Of a stretch of DNA of 64,000 bases, positions 9,537 to 19,555 are shown one piece after another. The position numbers and the translations under genes are program-made. Below the pieces are notes generated by a model, which was not told the DNA's origin, made no database searches, and worked only from the letters and a program-made list of their open reading frames with translations. The stretch comes from Azolla caroliniana (Eukaryota; Polypodiophyta). Each line of letters starts with the position of its first letter. Position 1 is the first letter of the stretch. The stretch covers positions 18,910,001 through 18,974,000 of the forward strand of contig JBHGNT010000015.1 in assembly GCA_043228905.1 (NCBI GenBank). The letters run 5' to 3'.

Positions 9537-10072
9537 TGTAAAAATATGTGTGCGGAAGACATGGAGTACACAATAGATTAACTGGAACTATAATAGTTAG
9601 GTCAGTACAGAATAAAGGTGAAAGAGAGAGACTAAGTGAGAGCAGACAACAGACAATACTATTATAGAATGTTCAATACAAACAATAGTGCTCAAATGCA
9701 CTTTAATCTGGTTGTCATGAAGTACTGGCATGTACTTCAATGCTCTTAAAAGAGCCTCTGACACTAATTGCCTATATTAGGGCTATTTACTAGAATAGAT
9801 CTAATTGGCACGTGTGATGTTCCGGATTGTCTTCTTTGAATTGTTATGTGTCATTTCCATGGATCTCTTTAAATCTACTTGATAAAGACGCTTTGTGATC
9901 TACTAATGTTCTTTGTGATCGACTAATGTGATCCATGAATTTGCTCTTTGACATACTTGAAGGCTTCTTTGACCAGATCATGTTGGACAAGTCAACATGG
10001 TCCATCTAATCTCTAGTCGTAGTTAGTCTCCTCAACTTGGCTACTTATTCAACATGCTCAATCTTGTTAACA
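9537..10072 (-). repeat. LTR of the old copia remnant
   Basis: It begins TGTAAAAATATG after the primer site and ends CTTGTTAACA on the plus strand, giving TGTTAACAAG...TTTTTACA in element direction. The outer boundary is chosen by the TG/CA rule only. Confidence 0.55.
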
Positions 10073-10879
10073 CAATTTTAATTTGTCTTGACATTATTCT
10101 TCTAATGTTGTCTTTATTTGGCATGCTCCAACCTTAAGTTCAAAGTTCCAACTTGCGTTGTTTAAATCAAGGACACTCATAACTCTTTCGTCACTCAATT
10201 TATTTTAATGCTATGTAAGGGATTTAGAATATCATGTAGTTGAATTCAATCTAATGAAAGCCTACCTGTAAACTACAAATGACTAAACATTTGTTCCATC
10301 CCAATGTTGTATCCCCTACTCACATCATTTAATTTCAAAAGATTCATACTTTACATTTTAATTAGGCTAATCTTAAGCTTGTGGGCAAATGTGTGCATAA
10401 GAGGATTGTGGAACAAGTGGCAGGTGGAACTATTTATTGGAAAGAATCTCACATGTGGCATATTTCATCTTGGGTGAAAAGCATGATGACCATGTAAACA
10501 TAATTATTCAGGGAAAAATTGTTGCCACACGAATGAAAATTTAGCGAAATTTGTCACCAAATTAAAAATATATATATTCTGCAAAGTTGTTGCAAAAGCT
10601 AAACTCGCAAGCCAATTTCTTCCAATATAAGCCATAACTAAGGTTGATTTTGTAATCGATAAAAAAGGGCCAATGCCAAGGAGTAGTGGCTACTCATCAT
10701 TGAAGCAAAGAGAGGGGTTGGGAGAGAGAGCAGGTGGTGGATATGCCAACCCCATCAAGGCAATGATTGTTGCAGCTTGCATATCGTTGCTCGAAGGCAA
10801 GGTGCTAAACCTTACACGCACGCATGCACGCACACACACACTCACTCACTCACTCACTCTCTTTTTTATTGTTATTACC
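10073..10879. other. intergenic, no gene recognised
   Basis: AT-rich sequence with no supported gene. A 65-codon plus-strand frame at 10,673-10,888 (MPRSSGYSSLKQREG...) ends in a CA/CT simple repeat (10,815-10,862) and matches nothing I recognise. Confidence 0.5.
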
Positions 10880-11642
10880 TTACCTTAGTGGTAAGTCGTT
10901 ATACTACTAGCACTATGTCTTGGGTTTGAAACCCAAATTTCTCATCTCTCTATTACTCCATACATATCCTCTTAATTTACTAGATGCCACTATGGAATGT
11001 AGGGGTTGAACCCATAACATTTCTCTCTCTATCATAATTAGCTTACCCTAGTGGTAAGTCATTTACATTTCTATCATTACATCTTGGGTTTGAAACCCAA
11101 TTTCCTCACCTCTCTATAACAATCGGCAACGGTTCGGTTCATGTTTAGGTTTTTTTTAACAGTTCGGTTCGGTTTCAGTTTGGTTTCAATGGTCAAAAAC
11201 CATGGTTTAATGGTTTTTTATTTTTTTTAAAAATTAATTTGTTTTTAAACCATCTTTTCATTTTTACACCTTATTCTCACATTTTAGGAACATCTTAAAA
11301 GTTTTAAAAATTCTAAATAATGAAATATTATAAATTTAAAAAAAATTAAAATTTTGACCTATGTTGAAAACCGAAACCGAACCACAAAACCGTGGTTTAA
11401 CGGTTTGAAAAATGTTTAAACGGTTCGGTTTAACAGTTTCGTGGTTTGGTTCAGTTTAGTTCAAGTTTCAAAAAAATTAAACGGTTCAGTTTGGACCCTC
11501 TCAAACCGAACCGAACTGTTGCTAATTGTTACCTCTCTATTACTCCAAAGATATCTCTTATTTCACTAGATGCCACTATGGAATGTAGGGGTTGAATCCA
11601 TGACCACCTAGTCTCCATTGGGCAACCTTACCAACGAAGCTA

Positions 11643-11650
<8 letters not shown>
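10880..11650 (+). repeat. two tandem tRNA-like (SINE-like) repeat units, the second split by a MITE
   Basis: Unit 1 (about 10,880-11,040) and unit 2 (about 11,042-11,116 plus 11,532-11,650) share the order ttaccttagtggtaagtc, gggtttgaaaccca, ctctctattactcc, gatgccactatggaatgta and ggggttgaa. The tagtggtaag and ggtttgaaaccc segments resemble polymerase III A and B boxes. The right end read on the minus strand (tagcttcgttggtaagg, then ggattcaacccc) is also tRNA-like. This suggests a SINE or tRNA-derived repeat, present as a tandem duplication. Confidence 0.45.
11117..11531 (+). mobile_element. hAT-like non-autonomous MITE, copy 1 (415 bp)
   Basis: The ends are inverted repeats: TAACAATCGGCAACGGTTCG at the left and ...AACTGTTGCTAATTGTTA at the right, with subterminal cggttcggtt and aaccgaacc blocks and an AT-rich core. 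It is flanked by exact 8-bp duplications cctctcta (11,109-11,116 and 11,532-11,539). The neighbouring repeat unit at about 10,950 shows the uninterrupted site. It has no coding capacity. The 8-bp duplication and the repeated cggttcggtt motif fit the hAT superfamily. Copy 2 is at 46,225-46,682 in the opposite orientation. Confidence 0.82.

Positions 11651-11685
<35 letters not shown>
11645..11685. repeat. CT microsatellite
   Basis: An uninterrupted (TC)n run of about 40 bp immediately before the LINE. Confidence 0.95.
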
Positions 11686-11687
<2 letters not shown>

Positions 11688-11690
11688 GTA

Positions 11691-14400
11691 ATGGATACCC
11701 ACGTGACCTATAAGACTAAACCACGTATTCTACGACTATGCTTTTGGAATTGCAATGGATACCCATGGAAAGCAGGATTTGGAATAGAGGAGTTCACCGA
11801 TGACTCGGATATCACACGCATTGTTGAGACATGGGAGCACAATACTCAAAGGATTCAAGGTTTAAGAAACTATAATGTACACTCTTTGATATGGGAGAAA
11901 ATTCCAAGACAAAGAAGAGGACAATGAGGAGTGGCACGTTTGCTTAAGAAGGAAATAGAGAAATATGTGTCAATCATAAAAAATGACGAGCATAAATGTT
12001 ATATATGGCTCAAAATAGAAACACCTAATGATTTGCCCACTTTTGTAGTTGGATGTTACATTCCTTGTCAAGATTCAAAGATCAATCTTGTTTGGATAAA
12101 AATCAATCTTTCGTTAATCTAGAAGATAATATTGCTTATTTCAAATCCAAATGGGAAGTTATTGTCTTTGGTGACATGAATCTTTCATGCCACATATCTC
12201 AAGGATGTACGAGGATATGCAAATGTATATACTCTCTTCTAGCGATCGAGACCAATTTGGGAAGTTACTCCTACAAATGTGTAATAGTACGGGATTGTGT
12301 GTTGCAAATGGTGTTTCCTTATGGCCCAACACTAATGTTTTTACATGTAGAAAACACAACGGAAATAACGTGATTGACTATGTGCTACTTTCTTAATGTA
12401 TTTTGGATCATATACATAAATTCTCACTTGGTGAATGGACACCAAAATCCGATCATAGGGCTTAAATATGTATTGACTTCAAATGTATGCATAGGTTTGA
12501 TTGTGAGAAGGCCATTGAAGATAATAAATAACCACACTTGAGAATGAACCTTAAGCAAATGCCATGTATTCCAAGATGGTTGAGGAAATGTTACGAATGA
12601 CAAAGATACAACATGGTTCCACACGCTAAATTTTGGGGAAATCTAAAGGGGAAACGTGTTGAGAGTTATGGTGACTTAACTCTTCACGACTTGTCTATGC
12701 ATTGTAAGAATTTATATGAGCTATCTTTTGCCGGAAAGATGATGTGTTGTGGTTCTCTTTCACATATGAACCTCCCTTTTTACACTTGAAGATATATGCA
12801 TAGGACTTAATAAGAAATTGTCCTCTCAAAAGGCAAGCGATCTTCAATGTATAAAGGCTGAAATGCTCAAATGAACGGGAAAGGAAGCACATGTATGGAT
12901 ACGCGATATATTTAATGATGCATTGCAACATAGTATGTCGTATGATTGGACTACAATTTGGATCAAACCTTTACATAAAGGTGGAGATGTAAATAATGTA
13001 AACAACTATCAAACCATCATGGTTAGCTCATTAATGACAAAACTATTTTGATGTATAATGGAATAAAAAACAAGTGCATGGGGTAAAAAAAAAGGTAAGA
13101 GAGCTTATGGACAAGCTGGCTTTCGAAAACACCATAACATCATTGATCACCTTGTCACCCTTCGAGTATTAATGGAGGAAAGTTGCCTTAAAGGTAAATG
13201 TTTATATTGTTGCTTTATAAACTTCAAGAAAGCTTTTCATATGGTGCCTCATGAGCATCGTTGGAGGCGAATGGAAGAACTCGAGGTGGTGAGTGAATAT
13301 ATGCTTGCAATTTCCCGAATATATGAGAAGGTTATATTTTGTGTGCGTATGAGTGATAGACTTTCAAATTTTTTCACTTGCACTATTGGTGTTAAGTAAG
13401 GATGCCCACTCTCACCAACACTATTTGGTCCATGCATTGATGAATTGGAAGAAATGGTTGCCATATATGTGGATGATGTAGTGCTTTTTACAAATACTTT
13501 AGGAGATGCACAAAAGCTTATGAAGGCATTGGAAGTTTTTTGCATGCATACTAATTTAAGCGTCAATTACTCTAAAACAAAGATTATACTTGTGAAGAGC
13601 CAAAAAAAAGATAAATTATGCATTATGTGCAACAATGAGCCACTTGAATGTGTGGAGAGCTTCAAATACCTTGGCCTTAAAGTTCCTTCAAATCATAGAT
13701 GGAATGAATGTGCTACACGCTGCTTAAAGGCGAGTAAGTGAGCATATTATGCATTTGAGAACACATGCAATCATGGAGATATTAAGTGTTAGGTCCTCAA
13801 GAAATATCTTTTTGACACTTTGGTGACATCGGTGCTTCTTTATGGGGTGGAAGTATGGGGCAGTAACATCCTTAAATCTACATGGAAATAGTTTGAAAAT
13901 GTCCAAATACATTTTCTTACAAAGTTTCTACAAGTTAAGAAACAAACGCCCTACACCCTCCTCCTTGAGACGGGATCGCTTCCCATCGAGATCATGGCCA
14001 TGGAAAGTATTGTTGAATACATGCTTAAGGTTCAAAAAAGTCCCTCACATCGACTTCCTACAATTGCATGGGAAGCAAAGAAAAAGATCCAAAAGATGCA
14101 TAAAAGCAAAATTTTGTGTTCCGGGTGGATGCAAGATATGGAAAAGTGGTTTGGTAGATGGGATGCAAGACACTTGCTTCATGATGCATCACTAGATTCC
14201 TTTGTAAACGAGACCTTTTTGCAACCGTGCCAATGTATCATGACATGGGACAAATGTGGAGGCTCACGCTTCACACATTATACTACACATGTTGCACCTA
14301 ACTACAAAACCATATTCTTCACGGAACAAGGAAACTATACACATCGATATATATTAGAACCCATCCCGTTATCTACCATTTGAACCATTGCTTCCATGCG
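11691..14400 (+). pseudogene. LINE ORF2 (endonuclease and reverse transcriptase), multiple stops
   Basis: Translated across frames it gives an AP-endonuclease start (RILRLCFWNCNGYPWKAGF), then VARLLKKEIEKYVSIIKND and an endonuclease end (CVANGVSLWPNTNVFTCRKH, IDYVLLS at about 12,295-12,395). The reverse transcriptase begins near 13,105 (GQAGFRKHHNIIDHLVTLRV) and runs through CYCCFINFKKAFHMVPHEH and the motif GVK*GCPLSPTLFG with a stop inside (about 13,390-13,430). It then reaches the catalytic motif IYVDDVVLFTNTLGDAQ (about 13,465-13,515) and LSVNYSKTKIILVKSQKKD. The C-terminal part reads KSPSHRLPTIAWEAKKKIQK and CSGWMQDMEKWFGRWDARH (about 14,030-14,180). The catalytic DD pair survives, but the frame is destroyed in many places. 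Confidence 0.85.
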
Positions 14401-14738
14401 ACTTAGCTCACATGCATTGCGATGTGAGGTGGGGCATTGGGGCACAAGTGATGAGAGTGGTCTAAACAAGTTCAAGAGTCTAAATATTACACTTTGATAC
14501 AATGTTATGCCTTTGATCATATTCGACCATGCTTTCCACACATCTTCGACCAAGCCCAATCCTTGCACAAACACAACTGCAATGTGCGCTCTTGATTGCA
14601 ACATTCATTGGTAAAGTTCTTGAACATCGAGAGTCGATTCTCACTGTCACATATCGCACGTGAAATGTAATATTTTTGGTCCCATTGGTTATATTTGACA
14701 TCCAAAGACGATAATAGAATCTATCTATCTATCGCCTA
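11691..14738 (+). mobile_element. LINE retrotransposon, decayed, with tetranucleotide tail
   Basis: A plus-strand LINE with endonuclease, reverse transcriptase and C-terminal parts in the usual order, broken by many stops and frame changes. The 3' end is a short untranslated region closing in an (ATCT)n tail at about 14,719-14,735 rather than poly-A. The same 3' end recurs at 63,173-63,313 as a short truncated copy. The 5' limit is set by the first recognisable coding sequence next to the CT repeat; I found no clear target duplication. Confidence 0.85.
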
Positions 14739-15335
14739 AATACCAATGGAGACCTTCTCTCCCTCCCTCCCTCCCTCTCTACTGGGGAACATTACGTTCT
14801 TGACATAGAACATGTAAATACCTAAGTTCCCTCCATATACATCATCTTAAACTATTCTCCCACCAACTTCATGAAGTTTCCCTAATTATCTCTCTCTCTC
14901 TCTCTCTCCCCCCCCCTTTCACATTCGCGCACAAAAATTCACGCATACTTAGAACAAATTTACACTTACATGAACGCGTGTGCGCGCGTGCACACACACA
15001 CACAATGAATGTGCATTCCAATTTGCGCTTGCATGAATTGAAGAGGAGGAAATAAGTTGGGAGCACAATCATGTGACAAAGGGACACAAGGCCTAGTTGT
15101 AACGAATCTACATAGGAAATCACCATCATATCCATCTCCCATGGTTCAGGGCCTCGTAGGTCTCCCCCGTAGCCCCCCCTAACCTTCTGTATCTACCACA
15201 CCCTTCTCGTGGATTCTCACGCTCCGGCCATGCCATGCCCCTCGAGGCGGACGTGAGCAGAGATCGCGTCTTCTTAGACGTATACACACACAAACACATG
15301 CCTATGGGAGTAGCTCTCTCTGTCTCTATCTCTCA
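14739..15335. other. intergenic, simple-sequence rich
   Basis: No gene seen. It contains (CCCT)n at about 14,756-14,780, (CT)n followed by a C run at 14,891-14,918, and CA runs near 14,990-15,004. Confidence 0.6.
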
Positions 15336-15418
15336 CACACATACACACACTCATGCCCGTGAGAGTACCCTCACACACACACACACACACACACACAAAC
15401 TCATGCCTGTGAGAGCAT

Positions 15419-15461
<43 letters not shown>

Positions 15462-15570
15462 CATGCCCATGAGAGTACCCTCACACACACACACACACAC
15501 ACAAACTCATGCTCGTGAGAGTGCCGACACACACACACACACACACACACTCATGCATGTGAGAGTACCC

Positions 15571-15601
<31 letters not shown>

Positions 15602-15605
15602 TGCA
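15336..15605. repeat. compound CA minisatellite upstream of gamma-tubulin
   Basis: Five or six units of about 45-65 bp, each a core ctcatgcccgtgagagtac followed by a (CA)n run of variable length. Core variants read gcctgtgagagcatc, gcccatgagagtac, gctcgtgagagtgcc and gcatgtgagagtac. The last core breaks off at ctcatgcatgctctggg. It ends about 350 bp before the gamma-tubulin start codon. Confidence 0.9.
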
Positions 15606-15757
15606 TGCTCTGGGTACCATAATGTAGAAGCATAGAATAATGTATGTATGTACTGTGTACATATAGTTAGTTCTTTTAGCTATGTATGTACTAGAATAGA
15701 GAGGAGAAGAGAAGAGGGGCATTTTGGGTAATTAAAGAAAACTCCTCCCCAAAACGA

Positions 15758-15767
15758 GCGCGGGAAA
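15758..15767 (+). promoter_or_regulatory. E2F-like site upstream of gamma-tubulin
   Basis: GCGCGGGAAA, the complement of TTTCCCGCGC, fits the E2F consensus TTTSSCGC. It lies 187 bp upstream of the ATG, in the presumed promoter or early 5' leader, in a locally GC-rich patch. Function is inferred from the motif alone. Confidence 0.45.
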
Positions 15768-15808
15768 CACACAGAAAGAGACTGAGAGAGTAGTAGTGCG
15801 ACTGAAGC

Positions 15809-15811
<3 letters not shown>

Positions 15812-15843
<32 letters not shown>
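15812..15843 (+). repeat. CT tract in the gamma-tubulin 5' leader
   Basis: A (CT)n run of about 32 bp, with a second, shorter one at 15,921-15,939, both within 140 bp upstream of the ATG. Pyrimidine-rich leaders of this kind are common in plant genes. Confidence 0.8.
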
Positions 15844-15844
<1 letters not shown>

Positions 15845-15953
15845 ACATTTCTTCTGCTCCTCCTGCCTTCCTCCTTCGCTTTCGTACCTTCCATTTCCTC
15901 GTATTTCTCTTCAATCTCAGGCTCTCTCTCTCTCTCTCAGAGGCTCTGCAGGC

Positions 15954-18900
15954 ATGCCTCGCGAGATCATCACGCTTCAGGTGGGACAATGTGGGAACCA
16001 GATCGGTATGGAGTTCTGGAAGCAGCTCTGCTCCGAGCATGGCATCAGTAAAGATGGCATCCTTGAAGACTTCGCGACACAGGTATTTCTCTCATAGCCG
16101 CCCTCCTTCCTTCATTACCTGTAAAACGTTCCCCGTGGAAAATGATCCAGTTTCGTTGATACTTTCCCAACGCATAAATTTCGAATCATCACAGCATTTG
16201 TAATATCACCGCTTCTCTTCTCTTTGACGTGGTTATTATTTGTTTTTCTGCTCATCATTAAACGTTTGTCTTGTTTCTTTTGTTCTTCTTCTGTAAATAT
16301 TGGCTGCTTCTTTCATTTCGCAATGTTTGAATTTATCATTTGGAAAAGGAGGTTTTTTTAGTTTGAAAAAATAGTATAATTTTCATGATATTTTTTACTT
16401 CTAAAAAATCTTCTTTTTTTTTGTTAATTTCTCCACATTCTAAGTTATGCAGTGAGGGCTGGGATGGAAATTAGGTTGCTAAAATTTTCTATAGAAATTC
16501 TTCGAAGCTTCCATCCCCTAGGATTGCATACCTCCCTGAAAGTCAAAATATTGAGGTTTCTAAAACCTGAAGTGGTATCATTTTTCAAACAGTTTATTGT
16601 CTTATTTTCTTTGGAAATTTCATGTTTTTTGATAGCATCCTCACCCTTCCAAAGGATTAAAAAACAAAAAAACAAATGGTATCACTTTCCCAATAATTTT
16701 TCTGTGGAAACATTCTGGTAATTTTAAATCTCTTTATATCCGGTATGAACCCAGAATTCAGGAGAGCTTTCACTAATAAAATTTCATGCCATATGTCCGT
16801 CTGGACATTTTCCATTCTTTCTGCTCTTTGTGTAATGCCTATAGTTTTCACCAATCATATTATTCCTATTAGTTTTTCTCTTTAAGATGAACCGGTTTTG
16901 GTGCAGATGAATCTCATGGAAAAATCTAGTCTGTATAGGAAACATATGATCCCTTTTACACTTGGAATAGGTTAAAAGATGATTCTCCTAACCTTCATTT
17001 TCTAGCTAGGTGTGAAAGTAAGAAGGATTTGATTAAGTGTGTGTTCATGAAGCGTAGCTTCAACGTTTTCAATGCCATGCCATTGATTTTGCGTCTCGAT
17101 ATGGGACAGGGTGGTGACAGAAAAGATGTATTTTTCTATCAAGCTGATGATGAACATTATATACCCAGAGCTCTGCTTTTAGATCTGGAACCCAGGGTCA
17201 TCAATACTATTCAGAATAGTGAATACAGGAATTTATACAACCATGAGAACATATTTGTTGCTGATCATGGAGGTGGTGCGGGAAACAATTGGGCCAGTGG
17301 CTACCACCAGGTTTGGTTCTTTTACACTCTGGAACTCGTGACAATTTTGTGGAAGAAGTTCATGCTTCTATCTTTCTGTAATATTATAGATAAAATATAA
17401 TTTAAAACTGTGTAAATCAGCATTATATCAGTTCATCACTATTGGAAATAGACTACTAACATGAGAAACCTTGACTGATATACAACTGGAAGGAGGCTCC
17501 AATGATTCTGAAAAGAAATTCATGCTTCTTTCCTTTTCTTCTTCTTCTAGAGTAAGTAAATTGAAGAGGATATAATACTATGGGGTCACTTGAACACTAT
17601 AAAAAAGAAGCAACTAACGTGATTTCTTAATCAAGATAGAACTGAAAAGAATCCCCAGTGAACGTAAAAGAAATTGGTGCTTTATCTCTTTCCTTCTTGT
17701 TATTATTGTAGGGAGAGCAAGTTGAAGAGGATATTATGGATATGATTGATAGGGAAGCTGATGGAAGTGACAGCCTTGAGGGATTTGTTCTCTGCCACTC
17801 CATAGCTGGAGGAACAGGGTCGGGTAAGAGGTTCAAAGTGATAATTGCATTTTTTGATATTTTCCAGTAAGCATGTTAAATTTCTTCATATTGATTCAGT
17901 CACTGTTCAACAGGCATGGGATCCTATTTACTTGAAGCTTTAAATGATCGCTACAGTAAAAAGCTTGTGCAGACATATAGTGTATTCCCAAACCAGATGG
18001 AAACCAGTGATGTAGTTGTTCAACCATACAATTCTCTTCTGACATTAAAGAGATTAACATTAAATGCAGATTGTGTGGTTGTGCTGGATAACACTGCATT
18101 GAATAGAATAGCTGTCGATCGTCTTCACATAGCAAATCCAACATTTGCTCAAACTAATTCCTTGGTTTCCACTGTTATGTCAGCAAGCACAACTACACTT
18201 CGTTATCCAGGGTATATGAACAACGATCTGGTGGGATTGGTGGCCTCACTCATACCTACACCTAGATGCCATTTCTTAATGACTGGCTATACACCTTTAA
18301 CTGTGGAGCGCCAGGTTAGTCATTAGTATATTACTGTTGGCAGTTCAGTATTTAATTTCAGCATCAATAATTTATTCATAAATTCACCTTATTTGACATG
18401 ATGTGCTCAATGTAAAATAGTAGTACTACATTCTAGACCATTGTCTGTCGATGAGTCTGAATCCTGTCATATGCATTAATCCATGAGGAAATATCATAGC
18501 AAAGAAATGAAAGATTCAAAATGACATTAGATAATCGTAATGTTTGTACATATTTTTTTTTCTAGAAAGGTTATTCTCCTGCCTAGTTCTTACACATTAA
18601 TATTTAAATCACATAAAAATGACTAAATGAATGTAGCTCAGTTGGTAAGATTGTCTAGTGAAGACCATAAAGCTATGTGCCCAACCCCTCATTCCCCACA
18701 GTCATCATCGAGTAAATTAGGAAGCTTTGAAACATTGCTAACCTCTAAGGTATTTAAAAAGAAAGAAAGAGGATACATTAACGTATTATATTAAAATTAC
18801 ATCTTAAAATCTTGTATTATCTTTGAGAAAAAGCCATTATAAATATAACATTATCAGCACAATATCATCAACACATAGTTAGATGGGTATAACTATCTCT

Positions 18901-19523
18901 GCCAATCATATTCTTGACTCCCAGTTTCTCTATGTAATTCAATACATCATATGTAAAAAGACCAAAGAAAGTGGGTGATAGAGGGCATCCTTGTTTCATT
19001 TCAATTTTGCTAGCAGGGTGTGCATTGATGGCCGTTTCCCATTTTTGACCCAAAAAACTGTTTTATTAAGGTAGAAAATATGAAGACACCATTTGTCAAA
19101 TTTAAAATATGTTAAAACCCTTCACGTAATAAAAACTGTGTGTGAATAATGCAGCATGCCTCTTAAATTATCATGTCCATTTAACAAGACATTATACTTC
19201 CATGAATTACCTTATGTGTTGAGCATGCGGGAAGTGATATTCATTCTCCACTAGGTTTTCATTGCACATCTTGCATATCTTCATACTTGTCATGATGCTT
19301 CTCAACTCCTAACTTGCGCAAGTGAGTTTGAAGAACTGTCAAGGTTCTTCAAAAGCCAACGCTCATGGGGATAGTACGCATGGTGAGAGAGCAGGAGAAC
19401 AAGAGAGAGAAGTAGGGTGCTTTTTTGCTTTATAATTTTATGTAAATACATATAATTAAATGTAGAGAGTGAGAGAGAGGGAAATTAAAGCAAGAGTGTA
19501 ATCGTTTATATATAATTAAGCAT

Positions 19524-19555
<32 letters not shown>

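Larger units (their letters stand above)
9043..10072 (-). mobile_element. old copia remnant: gag 5' part, primer site and LTR
   Basis: A minus-strand copia remnant: LTR 9537-10,072, primer site 9525-9536, and a gag start running left until element B interrupts it at 9042. It is the oldest layer of the nest, with several stops and low CpG. Confidence 0.72.

Noticed and set aside
15336-15605. Regular repeat-spacer look, as in a CRISPR array
   Set aside because: The spacers are simple CA runs and the genome is a plant nucleus; this is a minisatellite.
15235-15627. A 130-codon open frame rich in THTHTH and similar repeats
   Set aside because: It is the translation of the CA minisatellite; no start context, no homology, and the repeat length varies between units.
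18636-18651. Possible tRNA gene (tagctcagttggtaag)
   Set aside because: No B box, anticodon arm or acceptor stem can be built from the following bases.
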